DNA of 64,000 nt from Roseateles sp. DAIF2. GTDB taxonomy: Bacteria > Pseudomonadota > Gammaproteobacteria > Burkholderiales > Burkholderiaceae_C. Below the pieces are notes generated by a model. That model was not told where the DNA came from. It searched no databases and saw only the letters and a list, made by a program, of their open reading frames with translations. The stretch is taken from assembly GCF_015624425.1 (NCBI RefSeq), contig NZ_CP049919.1, positions 5,828,001-5,892,000 on the forward strand. Reading direction: 5' to 3'. This document shows positions 53,754 through 63,439 of this stretch, in pieces (the first letter of the stretch is position 1; each line of letters starts with the position of its first letter). Position numbers and translations under genes: made by a program.

Positions 53754-53907
53754 GCGGCGACGCCAGGGTTTCCAATGGATGGGGTGGCAGGGTGCTGTAG
53801 CCTAGGCCGGGAATCTAGCATCGCAGGCGCCGGATCGCCCCGGCCCCGGTTCACAGCCTTTCATCCACTGCACCGACAATCCCCCTTCCAGCACCTTCGC
53901 CTCAGCC

Positions 53908-55260
53908 TTGGACAAGAACCGCATCGCCCGCTCTCCGGCCACCGCGCCGCCCCTGCTCGCCACCCTGCCCAACGGGCTGCGCGTCGTCGCCATCCCGATG
54001 CCCTGGCGCGCCACGGTGTCGCTGAGCGTATTCATCCGCACCGGCAGCCTGCACGAGACGCCGGCGCGGCTGAACGGCATCAGCCATGTGGTCGAGCACA
54101 TGGCCTTCAAGGGCACGGCAACGCGCGACTGCCAGCGCATCAATCTGGATGCCGAGCGGCTCGGCGCCGAGGTCAATGCGCATACCGACAAGGACCACAC
54201 CGCCTTCCATATCGAGGGGCTGCCGCAGGACCTGCCGGCCTTTGTCGAGATGCTGGCCGATCTGGTGCTGAACCCGAGCTTCCCGGCCGAGGAGCTGGAG
54301 CGCGAGCGCGGCGTGATCGAGCAGGAGTTCAGCGAGTACGACGAGGACCCGGTCTCGCAGGCCTTCCAGCTGTTCGACCGCGCCTGCTTCGGCACCCTGC
54401 ATCCGGCCGGGCGACCGATCATCGGCACGCGCGCCAACATCAAGCGCTTCGCGCGCGAGGAGCTGCTGGACTATGTGCAGCGCCAGTACACCGCCTGCAA
54501 TGTGGTGGTGGCCGTCGCCGGGCCGCTCGGCGCGGCCGAATTCGACACCGGCTTCGTGCCACGCGTCGCGGCCGCCTTCGGCGCGATGCCGCCGGGCACG
54601 CCGAACCTGATCGAGCCGCCCGCCTGGCTGGGCGGCATGAAGACCCGCCGCATGGCCGGCAGCGGCCAATGCCAGCTGGTGCTGGGCTATGCCGCGCCGG
54701 CGCTGGCGGCGGACGATGCGCATCTGCCCCATGTGCTGGCCGCCGCGCTGCTGGGCGAGGGCATGAGCTCGCCGCTGCTGGACGAGATCCGCGAGCGCCG
54801 CGGCCTGGCCTATCACGCCGGCTGCGCGGCCGACATCCTGCCGCACAGCGGCCAGTTCGTGATCGACGCGGCCACCGCGCCCGAGCAGGCGGTGGAGCTG
54901 CTGGAGGCGGTACATGCGCTGCTGCGCCAGCTGGCCGAGGCGCCGGCGCTCGACGCCACCGCGCTGGAGCGCGCGCGCCGCCAGCTGACGATGCGCGCGC
55001 TGCGGGCCCTGGAGCAGCCGGCGCGGCGCATGGAGAACGCGGCGCTGGACCTGTTCAGCTTCGGCCACCTGCGCGAGCCGCAGGCCTGGCTGGACCGGCT
55101 GCAGGCGGTCAGCGCCGCCGAGGTGCGCGCGGTGTTCGCGCGCATGCATCAAGGCGGTGGGGCGGACGGCGGCCAGCCGGCCGCGCTGGCGCTGGCCGGC
55201 AGCGTGCCGGCCAAGGTGCGCGAGCGCGCCGCGGCGCTGTTCGTCGACGCGGCGGCATGA
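53908..55260 (+). CDS. M16 family zinc peptidase
   Basis: This 450-residue cytoplasmic or exported-by-partner peptidase has the inverted zinc motif H-x-x-E-H (H60, E63, H64 in SHVVEHMAFKGT) and a downstream Glu in ERERGVIEQEF. The second, inactive-type M16 half follows. It belongs to the single-chain processing-peptidase-like M16B group. It starts with TTG 53908. The following ATPase gene overlaps its stop (ATGA). Confidence 0.9.
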   Translation: MDKNRIARSPATAPPLLATLPNGLRVVAIPMPWRATVSLSVFIRTGSLHETPARLNGISHVVEHMAFKGTATRDCQRINLDAERLGAEVNAHTDKDHTAFHIEGLPQDLPAFVEMLADLVLNPSFPAEELERERGVIEQEFSEYDEDPVSQAFQLFDRACFGTLHPAGRPIIGTRANIKRFAREELLDYVQRQYTACNVVVAVAGPLGAAEFDTGFVPRVAAAFGAMPPGTPNLIEPPAWLGGMKTRRMAGSGQCQLVLGYAAPALAADDAHLPHVLAAALLGEGMSSPLLDEIRERRGLAYHAGCAADILPHSGQFVIDAATAPEQAVELLEAVHALLRQLAEAPALDATALERARRQLTMRALRALEQPARRMENAALDLFSFGHLREPQAWLDRLQAVSAAEVRAVFARMHQGGGADGGQPAALALAGSVPAKVRERAAALFVDAAA

Positions 55261-55835
55261 CGATGCCGGCGGCCCTGCTGAGCCTGGAACGGCTGGACTG
55301 CCCCGGCTGCAGCAGCGGCCCGCTGAGCTTCGCGCTGCGCCCCGGCCTGAGCCTGGTGCGCGGCGGCGAGCAGCGCGGCAAGAGCAGCCTGCTGCGCCTG
55401 ATCGCCGCGGCGGCCGCGGCACGGGGCCTCGGCTGCTTCCTGGCCGACCCGCTGGATCCCGCGCAAGACCCGACCCCGGCGCGCGCCTGGCTGGCCGCGT
55501 TGAGAGAGCAACAAGCGGCCGGCTGGCGCGCCGACATCGCCGCGGCCCTGGGCACGGCCTTCGCGCTGGACGAGCATCTGGATAAGGCCCTGTTCATGCT
55601 GTCGGCCGGCAGCCGGCGCAAGCTGGGCCTGGTCGCCGCCGCGGCCAGCGGCGCCGCGATCACCCTGCTGGACCAGCCCTTTGCGGCGCTGGACGGCCGC
55701 TCGGCGCGCCTGCTCGGCGAGCTGCTGGCCGAGGCGGCCGAGGGGCGCGAGCGCGCCTGGGTGCTGGCCGACTACGAGCTGCCGGCCGCGCTGGCCGGCG
55801 TGCCGCTGGCGGCGACGATCGAGCTGGGCGACTAG
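55257..55835 (+). CDS. short ABC-type ATPase with a DQ Walker B
   Basis: This 192-residue protein has Walker A GGEQRGKS (36-43), a signature-like LSAGS (115-119), Walker B ITLLDQP with Gln140 where a catalytic Glu is normal, and a D-loop-like ALDGRS. The normal helical insertion is short. It is translationally coupled to the M16 peptidase gene. No permease gene is near, so it may not be a transporter. The missing Glu predicts slow or no ATP hydrolysis. Confidence 0.7.
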   Translation: MTMPAALLSLERLDCPGCSSGPLSFALRPGLSLVRGGEQRGKSSLLRLIAAAAAARGLGCFLADPLDPAQDPTPARAWLAALREQQAAGWRADIAAALGTAFALDEHLDKALFMLSAGSRRKLGLVAAAASGAAITLLDQPFAALDGRSARLLGELLAEAAEGRERAWVLADYELPAALAGVPLAATIELGD

Positions 55836-55857
55836 CCCTGCGTCACAAGCGAACGCA

Positions 55858-55926
55858 GGGCCGCCCCAAGTTTGCTTGACCCCCTCGGGGGGCGGGCGGG
55901 GCGCAGCCCGGCCCTGGGGGCGCTCA
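55858..55926 (+). repeat. dispersed palindromic repeat, copy B
   Basis: Same orientation as copy A and the same block order: GGGCCGCCCCAAG, CCCTCGGGGGGCGG, CCTGGGGGC and a TCA end. The TCA is the reverse of the kelch gene stop codon, so the copy abuts or supplies the end of that gene. Confidence 0.65.
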
Positions 55927-56934
55927 ATACCGCAGCCGGTCCACCCGCGCACTGGTGGCCGCCAGGCCCGGCCGCGCGGCCCCGCCGATCACATAGACCC
56001 AGGGCCCCAGCACCACCGCGCCCAGGCCATGGCGGGCCTCGGGCATGCGCGTCGGCGCGCGCCAGACGCGCGCCGCGCTGTCGTAGCACTGCACCAGGTC
56101 CAGCACGCCGCCGCCCTTGTCGTCGGCATATTCACCGCCGAAGCTGCAGAGCTGCGCGCCCAGCGCCACGCTGGCATGGGCGGCCTGGGGCCGCGGCATC
56201 GCCGGCAGCGCCTGCCAGCCGGCCGCCCGCGGGTCGAAGGCATGCAGGCTGTCCACATTGGCGCCGCGCGCCGCGCGGCCGCCGGCCAGGTAGATCCGGC
56301 CGTCCGGCAGGGTGGCCGCGGCGGTGCTGCTCTTGCGCTCCGGCAGGTCCGGCAGCCAGGTGGTCCGGCCGCTGCGGGTATCGAACACCAGATGGTCGGC
56401 GCGGTCCTCATGGTCGCCCCATTGCGCATTGGCCGCGCCGCGCGGGCTGCGGCCGCCCACCAGATGCACCAGTGGCCCCACCGCGAAGGCGCTGGACTCG
56501 GTCAGCGGCCGCGGCAGGCGGCCCGCCTCGGACCAGCGCCCGGCCGCCTCGTCCAGGCGCAGCACGCGGTCGCTGGCGCACCAGTCACCGCCAGCGCAGC
56601 GCACGAAGCCGCCGAACAGATAGAGCGACTCGCCCAGGCTGAGCAGCTGGGCATGGTGGCGCGGCTCGGGCAGGTCCGGCCCCGCGCTCCAGCGCTCGCG
56701 CTGCGGGTCGAACACCTGCACCGCGGCACTGACATGGCCCTGCGCGGCCGGCAACTCGCTGCTGACGCCGCCGGCCACATAGATGCGCCCGCGATGCACG
56801 GCCGGATAGATTTCCTGCACCGCCAGCGGCAGGTCGGGCGCGCGCGACCAGGCCGGCGGCGGCGCATCGGCCCGGGCCGCCGACAGGACGGCGCCCAGGC
56901 ACAGGAGGGACGTCATGAAACGGAGCAGGCGCAT
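55924..56934 (-). CDS. exported kelch-repeat protein
   Basis: This 336-residue protein has a signal peptide (residues 1-22) and five or six kelch blades (GGVSSELP; LYLFGGFVRC; VHLVGGRSP; IYLAGGRAA; LCSFGGEYAD; VYVIGGAAR) forming a beta-propeller. It resembles galactose-oxidase-like or N-acetylneuraminate-epimerase-like propellers, but no enzyme motif is clear. It is the only gene on its strand between the ATPase and the response regulator. Confidence 0.85.
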   Translation of the reverse strand: MRLLRFMTSLLCLGAVLSAARADAPPPAWSRAPDLPLAVQEIYPAVHRGRIYVAGGVSSELPAAQGHVSAAVQVFDPQRERWSAGPDLPEPRHHAQLLSLGESLYLFGGFVRCAGGDWCASDRVLRLDEAAGRWSEAGRLPRPLTESSAFAVGPLVHLVGGRSPRGAANAQWGDHEDRADHLVFDTRSGRTTWLPDLPERKSSTAAATLPDGRIYLAGGRAARGANVDSLHAFDPRAAGWQALPAMPRPQAAHASVALGAQLCSFGGEYADDKGGGVLDLVQCYDSAARVWRAPTRMPEARHGLGAVVLGPWVYVIGGAARPGLAATSARVDRLRY

Positions 56935-57030
56935 CGGGCGGGGTCCATCAAGCGTTGGCGAGACTCGAAGCCTAAGCGCGCCCGGGACCCTTTTCGCGCA
57001 GGGCTTTCATGCGCCCTTCATCTGCCGATT

Positions 57031-57675
57031 TCAATCGCGCAGCAGATTGGACAGCTCGACCGCCGACTTGACGTTCATCTTCTCGAACACGCGCGCGCGG
57101 TGGACCTCGACGGTACGCACGCTGATGTGCAGCTGGTCGGCGATCAGCTTGTTCGGCAGGCCCTGCACGACCAGGGCCATCACCTCGCGCTCGCGCTCGG
57201 TCAGGTCGGCCATGCGTTGCGCCAGCTGGCCCTCCGACTGGCGGGCCGCGATGGCCTGGGCGCTGAGCACCAGCGCCTGCTCGACGCGGTCCACCAGCGC
57301 GTTGTCGGAGAAGGGCTTCTCGACGAAGTCGTAGGCGCCGCGCTTGACCGCGGCCACCGCGGTCGGCACATCGCCATGACCGGTCAGGAAGATCACCGGC
57401 AACGCCGCGCCGACGCCGCGCTCGATCAGGCGCTCGAACAGCGCCAGCCCGCTCATGCCGGGCATGCGCACGTCCAGCAGCAGGCAGCTGGGCGCGTCGG
57501 GCCAGCCGGCGCCCTGGCCGGGGCGCTGGTCCAGCATGGCCTCGAAGGCCTCGGCGCTGGGGAAGCCCTCGGAGAGCAGGCGGCGCGAGCGCAGCAGCCA
57601 GGCCAGGGCGTCGCGCACCACCTCCTCGTCATCGACGAGGTACACCATCGGCAGCTTGGCCGTCGTCTGTTGCAT
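57031..57675 (-). CDS. FixJ/NarL-type response regulator
   Basis: This 214-residue regulator has a receiver domain (D68 in LLLDVRMPGMSG, T/K in FLTGHGD and VEKPF) and a C-terminal LuxR-type helix-turn-helix (LTEREREVMALVVQGLPNKLIADQL). FixJ/TodT-like proteins activate transcription when phosphorylated. Its start lies 47 bases inside the kinase gene 3' end, so the two are coupled. The nearest likely target is the divergent maeB gene. Confidence 0.92.
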   Translation of the reverse strand: MQQTTAKLPMVYLVDDEEVVRDALAWLLRSRRLLSEGFPSAEAFEAMLDQRPGQGAGWPDAPSCLLLDVRMPGMSGLALFERLIERGVGAALPVIFLTGHGDVPTAVAAVKRGAYDFVEKPFSDNALVDRVEQALVLSAQAIAARQSEGQLAQRMADLTEREREVMALVVQGLPNKLIADQLHISVRTVEVHRARVFEKMNVKSAVELSNLLRD

Positions 57676-59791
57676 CGGGATCTGTCTCCTGGACCTGCGG
57701 GGGAGCCTGCGGAACCGCCGCCAGCGGCCCGCCACCTTGCTGCGGATTATCGGCCGGCAGGGTGAAACGGAACTCGGTGCCGCGGCCCTCGGCCACCGGG
57801 CTGATGAAATCCATCGCGCCGCCATGCTGCTCGATCACGGTGCGACACAGGCTCAGGCCCAGGCCCATGCCCTCGCTGCGCGTCGTGAAGAAGGGCGTGA
57901 ACAGCTGCTTGGCGACGCCCGGCGGGATGCCCGGGCCCTGGTCGATGATCGAGAAGCCGACCCAGCGCGGCCCGTTGCGGCGCACCCGCAGCAGCAGCAC
58001 GCGCTCGGCCAGCGAGGTGGCCGGGTCCATCGCCTGGATGCCATTGCGGGTCAGGTTCAGCAGCACCTGCTCGACCATCGTGCGGTCGCAGCGCAGGCGC
58101 GGCGCCGGCTGCTCCAGGTCCAGGTCGATGCGCGCGCCGCTCTTGCGCGCCTGCAGCCGCACCAGCGGCAGCACCGCGTCCAGCAGCTGGTCGGCGCCGA
58201 TCACCTCGCGCGCCTGCTCGCGCCGGCGCACGAAGTCGTGCACGCTCTTGATCACGCGGCCGGCCCGCTCGGCCTGCTCGGCGATGCGGGTGACGGCCTG
58301 GCGCACCATGGTCGGGGTCTGCGGGTCGTCGGCCTCGCGGGTCATCAGGTTCAGCGAGGCGGTGGCGTAGCTGGCGATCGCGGCCAGCGGCTGGTTCAGC
58401 TCATGGCTCAGCAGCGAGGCCATCTCGCCGACCGTGGCCAGGCGCGCGGTGGCCTGCAGGCGCTCCTGCTGCTGGCGCGACAGCTCCTCCATCTTGCGCT
58501 GCGCGCTGACGTCCAGCACCGCGCTCATCCAGCCGGCCTGCTGGCCCAGGGAGTTCTTCAGCGGGGCCTCGAAGATCATCACCGGGAAGCGCTCGCCGCT
58601 CTTGCGCATGAACACGGTCTCGAAGCCCTGGCGCTCCTGGCCGGCCTCCCAGCGTGCGCTGCGGCCGCGATGGCGGCGCCAGTACTCGTCGACGAACTCG
58701 GGCGGCCAGTAGGGCGGCGTCTGCGGCGGCGCGCCGCGGCCCAGCAGCTCCTCGCGGTCGAAGCCGACCAGGTTGCAGAAGGCCGGGTTCACATAGGTGA
58801 TGCGCCCGTCCATGTCGCGCGCGCGCAGGCCGGTGATCAGCGAGTTCTCCATCGCCTGGCGAAAGCTCAGCGACTCGGCCAGCGCATGCTCGGCGAAGGC
58901 ACGCCGGCGCCCGTCGCGCGCCAGCAGCAGCACCACCGCGAACAGCGCCAGCGACAGGCCCATCACCAGCGCGGTGGCCAGGTTCGGGATCAGCTTGGGC
59001 TGGCCGGCGGCGCTGTCGACGCGCAGCTGCAGGGTCAGGCCCGGCAAGTCGACGACGCGCTCGGCAATGTAGAAGCCGGCGCCGCGCGTCAGGCCGGTGC
59101 GCGCCAGCCGGGTGCCGTCGCCCTCGACGAAGGACATCTCGTTGCTGCGCGCCAGCTCGGGCGTGACCGATTCCTCCAGCAACTGGCGCAGGCCCACGGT
59201 GGCAACCAGGAAGGCGGAGACCTCGCCGGCGCGCAGCTGCGGCAGGCACAGGTCGATCACCTCCAGGCCCTCGCCGCCGGGCATCGGCACGAAGTAGCTG
59301 CGCGAATAGAGCTGCGAGCCATGGCGCAGCGCGGCGGCGCAGGCCAGCTCGGTCTCCAGCTGCAGCTGCTCGCGGCCGATCTGGGTGAACAGCGGCGCGG
59401 TGTAGCGCGAGTTGACGGCCTCGCGCACCTCACGGTGCTCGTCGCGCAGCTCCAGGCGCAGCAGCGGCCTGGTGCGGCGCAGCAATTCGATGGCGTCGTC
59501 GCGCCAGCGCGGGTCCTGGGCGCTCTGCCACAGCAGGCCCTGCAGGCCCTGCAGGTCGCGGCCGGCCAGCTGCTTGGCGCGCGCCGCCACCTCGGCGGCG
59601 GCCAGCTCCACCTGCTCCTGGGCCTTGGAGGCCTCGTAGCTGAGCGTCAGCAGCACCAGGAGGGTCTGAGCCACCAGCAGCAGCGACACCAGCGCGCCCC
59701 ACAGCAGCGCGCGGCGCCAGCGCCGCCAGCCCTGCGGGGCGGGGGCGCGGCAGGCGGCGGGGGGGGGCGGGGGAATCGTCGAGCGGGGCAT
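57629..59791 (-). CDS. membrane PAS sensor histidine kinase
   Basis: This 720-residue kinase has a membrane helix (28-50), an extracytoplasmic sensor (about 52-265), a second helix (270-291), a PAS/PAC domain (about 310-435) and HisKA/HATPase domains with the phospho-His in SHELNQPL (H463), then NLTRNGIQAM and GLGLSLCRTVIEQHGG. The start codon region contains a C9 tract in the coding strand (codons 8-11) that could slip. It pairs with the FixJ-type regulator and is divergent from maeB, which suggests control of C4-dicarboxylate or malate metabolism. Confidence 0.93.
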   Translation of the reverse strand: MPRSTIPPPPPAACRAPAPQGWRRWRRALLWGALVSLLLVAQTLLVLLTLSYEASKAQEQVELAAAEVAARAKQLAGRDLQGLQGLLWQSAQDPRWRDDAIELLRRTRPLLRLELRDEHREVREAVNSRYTAPLFTQIGREQLQLETELACAAALRHGSQLYSRSYFVPMPGGEGLEVIDLCLPQLRAGEVSAFLVATVGLRQLLEESVTPELARSNEMSFVEGDGTRLARTGLTRGAGFYIAERVVDLPGLTLQLRVDSAAGQPKLIPNLATALVMGLSLALFAVVLLLARDGRRRAFAEHALAESLSFRQAMENSLITGLRARDMDGRITYVNPAFCNLVGFDREELLGRGAPPQTPPYWPPEFVDEYWRRHRGRSARWEAGQERQGFETVFMRKSGERFPVMIFEAPLKNSLGQQAGWMSAVLDVSAQRKMEELSRQQQERLQATARLATVGEMASLLSHELNQPLAAIASYATASLNLMTREADDPQTPTMVRQAVTRIAEQAERAGRVIKSVHDFVRRREQAREVIGADQLLDAVLPLVRLQARKSGARIDLDLEQPAPRLRCDRTMVEQVLLNLTRNGIQAMDPATSLAERVLLLRVRRNGPRWVGFSIIDQGPGIPPGVAKQLFTPFFTTRSEGMGLGLSLCRTVIEQHGGAMDFISPVAEGRGTEFRFTLPADNPQQGGGPLAAVPQAPPQVQETDPDATDDGQAADGVPRR

Positions 59792-59947
59792 CCATGCTGG
59801 GCGCAGTATCCTGTGGGCTGGCGCCCCCCGGATGCGCAGTTTCGCGTATCCCGCGAGGCGATTCCCGGTTCACACTGTGCGGCCTGCAGCCACGGCTCCC
59901 TACAATCGCGGTCCGCCCCTGGGCGGCCCTGACCATCGATCAAGCCT

Positions 59948-62242
59948 ATGTCCACGTCCGAAGAAAAACGCGCCCAGCTCCGTCAAGCCGCTCTCGAATA
60001 TCACGAGTTCCCGACCCCGGGCAAGGTGGCGATCGCGCCGACCAAGCAGCTGATCAACCAGCGCGACCTGGCCCTGGCCTACTCGCCCGGCGTGGCGGCG
60101 GCCTGCGAGGAGATCGTCGCGGACCCGGCCAATGCCTTCCGCTACACCTCGCGCGGCAACCTGGTGGCGGTGATCACCAACGGCACCGCGGTGCTGGGCC
60201 TGGGCGACATCGGCCCGCTGGCCAGCAAGCCGGTGATGGAAGGCAAGGGCGTGCTGTTCAAGAAGTTCGCCGGCATCGATGTGTTCGACCTCGAGCTGCA
60301 GCAGAACGACCTGGACAAGCTGGTCGACGCGATCGCCGCGCTGGAGCCGACCTTCGGCGGCATCAACCTCGAGGACATCAAGGCGCCGGACTGCTTCTAC
60401 GTGGAGCGCGAGCTGCGCAAGCGCATGAAGATCCCGGTCTTCCACGACGACCAGCATGGCACGGCCATCGTGGTCGGCGCGGCACTGCTGAACGGCCTGA
60501 AGGTGCAGGGCAAGGACATCAAGAAGGTCAAGCTGGTGACCTCCGGCGCCGGCGCGGCCGCGCTGGCCTGCCTGAACCTGCTGGTCAAGCTGGGCCTGCC
60601 GCGCGAGAACATCTTCGTGACCGACCTGGCCGGCGTGGTCTATGAGGGCCGCACCGAGCTGATGGATCCGGACAAGATCCAGTTCGCCCAGAAGACCGAG
60701 GCGCGCAGCCTGCGCGAGGTGATCAACGGCGCGGACGTGTTCCTGGGCCTGTCGGCCGGCGGCGTGCTGAAGGCCGACATGGTCAAGACCATGGCCGCCA
60801 AGCCGCTGATCCTGGCGCTGGCCAACCCGAACCCGGAGATCCAGCCGGAGGAGGTCAAGGCGGTGCGCGACGACGCGATCATGGCCACCGGCCGCACCGA
60901 CTACCCGAACCAGGTCAACAACGTCCTGTGCTTCCCCTACATCTTCCGCGGCGCGCTGGACTGCGGCGCCACGACCATCAATGACGAGATGGAGATCGCG
61001 GCGGTGCATGCGATCGCCGAGCTGGCCCAGGCCGAGCAGAGCGAGGTGGTGGCCGCGGCCTACGCGGGCGCCACCTTGAGCTTCGGCCCCGAGTACCTGA
61101 TCCCCAAGCCCTTCGACCCGCGCCTGATGATGAAGATCGCGCCGGCCGTGGCCAAGGCGGCCGAGGATTCCGGCGTCGCGCTGCGCCCGATCCAGGACTG
61201 GGACGCCTACCGCGAGAAGCTGCAGAGCTTCGTCTACGCCTCCGGCACGACGATGAAGCCGATCTTCAATGTCGCCAAGCGCGCCAAGAACAAGCGCGTC
61301 GCCTATGCCGAGGGCGAGGAGGAGCGGGTGCTGCGCGCGGTGCAGGTGGTGGTCGACGAAGGCCTGGCCCGTCCCACCCTGATCGGCCGCCCGGCCATCA
61401 TCGCGCAGCGCTGCGAGCGCTTCGGCCTGCGCCTGCAGGAGGGGCGCGACTACGACACGGTCAACGTCGAGCATGACGAGCGCTACCGCGACTACTGGCA
61501 GACCTACCACCGCATGACCGAGCGCAAGGGCGTGACCCAGCAGCTCGCGAAGATCGAGATGCGGCGCCGCCTGACCCTGATCGGCTGCATGATGCTGCAC
61601 AAGGGCGAGGTCGACGGCATGCTGTGCGGCACCTGGAGCAACACGGCGATGCACCTGCAGTACATCGACCAGGTGATCGGCAAGCGTCCGGGCGTCAAGA
61701 ACTACGCCTGCATGAATGGCCTGATCCTGCCGGGCCGCCAGGTGATGCTGGTCGACACCCATGTCAACTACGACCCGAGCGCCGAGCAGATCGCCGAGAT
61801 CACCGTGATGGCCGCCGAGGAGATGATGCGCTTCGGTCTGAAGCCCAAGGCGGCGCTGCTGTCGCACAGCAACTTCGGCTCCAGCAACTGCCCCTCGGCC
61901 GTCAAGATGCGCGATGCCCTGGGCCTGATCCAGGCCCAGGCGCCCTGGCTGGAGGTGGACGGCGAGATGCACGGCGACGCCGCGCTGGACGCCAACTACC
62001 GCGCCCAGCTGATGCCCAACTCGGCCCTGACCGGCGAGGCCAACCTGCTGGTGCTGCCGAACATCGACGCCGCCAACATCAGCTACAACCTGCTGAAGAC
62101 GGCGGCCGGCGGCGGCATCGCGATCGGCCCGGTGCTACTCGGTGCGGCCAAGCCGGTGCATGTGCTGACGCCATCGGCCACCGTGCGCCGCATCGTCAAC
62201 ATGACCGCGCTGACGGTCGCCGACGCCAACGCCGCGCGCTGA
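59948..62242 (+). CDS. maeB: NADP-dependent malic enzyme with phosphotransacetylase-like domain
   Basis: This 764-residue protein has the malic enzyme half (about residues 20-400; [61 protein letters not shown]) and a C-terminal phosphotransacetylase-like half (about 430-764; [23 protein letters not shown]). It oxidatively decarboxylates malate to pyruvate; the second half is usually regulatory (acetyl-CoA). It is divergent from a two-component system. Confidence 0.95.
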   Translation: MSTSEEKRAQLRQAALEYHEFPTPGKVAIAPTKQLINQRDLALAYSPGVAAACEEIVADPANAFRYTSRGNLVAVITNGTAVLGLGDIGPLASKPVMEGKGVLFKKFAGIDVFDLELQQNDLDKLVDAIAALEPTFGGINLEDIKAPDCFYVERELRKRMKIPVFHDDQHGTAIVVGAALLNGLKVQGKDIKKVKLVTSGAGAAALACLNLLVKLGLPRENIFVTDLAGVVYEGRTELMDPDKIQFAQKTEARSLREVINGADVFLGLSAGGVLKADMVKTMAAKPLILALANPNPEIQPEEVKAVRDDAIMATGRTDYPNQVNNVLCFPYIFRGALDCGATTINDEMEIAAVHAIAELAQAEQSEVVAAAYAGATLSFGPEYLIPKPFDPRLMMKIAPAVAKAAEDSGVALRPIQDWDAYREKLQSFVYASGTTMKPIFNVAKRAKNKRVAYAEGEEERVLRAVQVVVDEGLARPTLIGRPAIIAQRCERFGLRLQEGRDYDTVNVEHDERYRDYWQTYHRMTERKGVTQQLAKIEMRRRLTLIGCMMLHKGEVDGMLCGTWSNTAMHLQYIDQVIGKRPGVKNYACMNGLILPGRQVMLVDTHVNYDPSAEQIAEITVMAAEEMMRFGLKPKAALLSHSNFGSSNCPSAVKMRDALGLIQAQAPWLEVDGEMHGDAALDANYRAQLMPNSALTGEANLLVLPNIDAANISYNLLKTAAGGGIAIGPVLLGAAKPVHVLTPSATVRRIVNMTALTVADANAAR

Positions 62243-62269
62243 CCGACCAGGGCCGAAACCGGCCGTATA

Positions 62270-62293
62270 CCACCGCCCCGCCCGGGGCGGTGG
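62270..62293 (+). terminator. hairpin after maeB
   Basis: CCACCGCCCC-GCCC-GGGGCGGTGG is a perfect 10-bp stem 28 bases after the stop codon. There is no T run, so termination is only probable. Confidence 0.45.
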
Positions 62294-62473
62294 CGCCCGA
62301 ACAACGCACCAAACACGTGCATAAAGCGCCCGCGGCGCACTGGCTTTTACAAAAGTTTGTAAGAGCTCACCAGGGCATTTCTCACCCGTGACAGCTACTG
62401 TCTACATGGCTTTCAGCAGCTGTGTGCGCACACTAACAAAGCCCTTGAACCGGCAGCAGGGCCCGGTCCCGAC

Positions 62474-62502
62474 TTGAGATTTCCGGTCTCATTCGGTACC
62501 AT
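62474..62502 (+). promoter_or_regulatory. promoter of the RNase/barstar genes
   Basis: TTGAGA (62474-62479) and TACCAT (62497-62502) are 17 bases apart and 28 bases before the RNase start. Upstream, an imperfect 11-bp inverted repeat (62343-62353 with 62356-62366) could be an operator or the end of another transcript. Confidence 0.5.
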
Positions 62503-62529
62503 CTTGCTTTCAAAGTTCAGGGTAAACCC

Positions 62530-62946
62530 GTGTTTTTGCTCGATCGGTCACCGGCGTGGCCATCCTGGCGCAGGCTTGGTCTGGCGGTCACCATGGTGGC
62601 GACGCTGGTCGGTGGCGCCTCGGTGCAGGCCAAACCATCGACCGATCAGACGCAGGACACGGTGGCCTTGGCGGCGCTACCGCGCGAAGCCCAGACCACG
62701 CATCGCCTGATTCTTGCCGGGGGGCCCTTCCCCTACGACAAGGACGGCACCGTGTTCGGCAATCGCGAGCGGCTGCTGCCCATCAAGGCCAGGGGCTACT
62801 ACCGCGAATATACCGTCAAGACGCCGGGTGCCCGCAATCGCGGCGCGCGTCGTCTGGTCTGCGGCGGCAAGCCTCCCACCACACCCGACGCTTGTTTTTA
62901 CACCGACGATCACTACAACAGCTTCAAGCGCGTCACCACGCCTTGA
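62530..62946 (+). CDS. secreted guanyl-specific ribonuclease (N1/T1/Sa-like)
   Basis: This 138-residue protein starts with GTG 62530 and has a signal peptide (about residues 1-34). The mature part matches small bacterial ribonucleases: FPYDKDGTVFGNRERLLP, then YYREYTVKTPG with a candidate catalytic Glu93, GARRL with Arg107, and DDHYNSF with His128. Cys111 and Cys122 may form a disulfide. The next gene is barstar-like, so this is a barnase/barstar-type pair. The secreted enzyme would digest RNA outside the cell or in rivals. Confidence 0.88.
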   Translation: MFLLDRSPAWPSWRRLGLAVTMVATLVGGASVQAKPSTDQTQDTVALAALPREAQTTHRLILAGGPFPYDKDGTVFGNRERLLPIKARGYYREYTVKTPGARNRGARRLVCGGKPPTTPDACFYTDDHYNSFKRVTTP

Positions 62947-63002
62947 ACCGGAGCAGTGAGCGGCGGCCAGAGTTCTTGTGACTATATAGGAGGATCGCGA
63001 CC

Positions 63003-63398
63003 ATGCTTTTGCAGACCGTCCGTCCCAATATCGTGCAGGCCATCCGGGCCTACCGCGTGGAGGACTTGATGCTCGCCGCTCAGGAGGCGGGCCATCACTT
63101 CCTCTATGCCAATCTGAGCGAGGCCCAATCGAAGCAGGACGTGCTGGAGCTGATCGCCCAGTCCTTCCTGTTCCCCGCCCATTTCGGCAAGAACCTGGAC
63201 GCCTTGCACGACTGCATGACCGATCTGGTCCACAAGTCCGGCAGCCAGCCCGGCTTCGTCGTGGTGCTGGAGCAGCTGCCCGACAACATCCGCTTTGACC
63301 GCGAGGCCCGCGAGCAGCTGCTCGATGTGTTCCGCGACACGGCCGACTATTGGGCCGACCGCAAGGTCCAGTTCCGCTGTTTCTATTCTTTTCAGTAG
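63003..63398 (+). CDS. barstar family ribonuclease inhibitor
   Basis: This 131-residue cytoplasmic protein has the barstar core FGKNLDALHDCMTDL. It should bind and neutralise the RNase from the previous gene before export. AGGAGG (62988-62993) precedes ATG 63003. The pair shares one promoter. The strong ribosome site on the inhibitor and weak one on the RNase would give inhibitor excess. Confidence 0.9.
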   Translation: MLLQTVRPNIVQAIRAYRVEDLMLAAQEAGHHFLYANLSEAQSKQDVLELIAQSFLFPAHFGKNLDALHDCMTDLVHKSGSQPGFVVVLEQLPDNIRFDREAREQLLDVFRDTADYWADRKVQFRCFYSFQ

Positions 63399-63439
63399 CC
63401 CGCTCCCAAGAAAACGGGTCATGGGAGCGGGCTGCTGAG

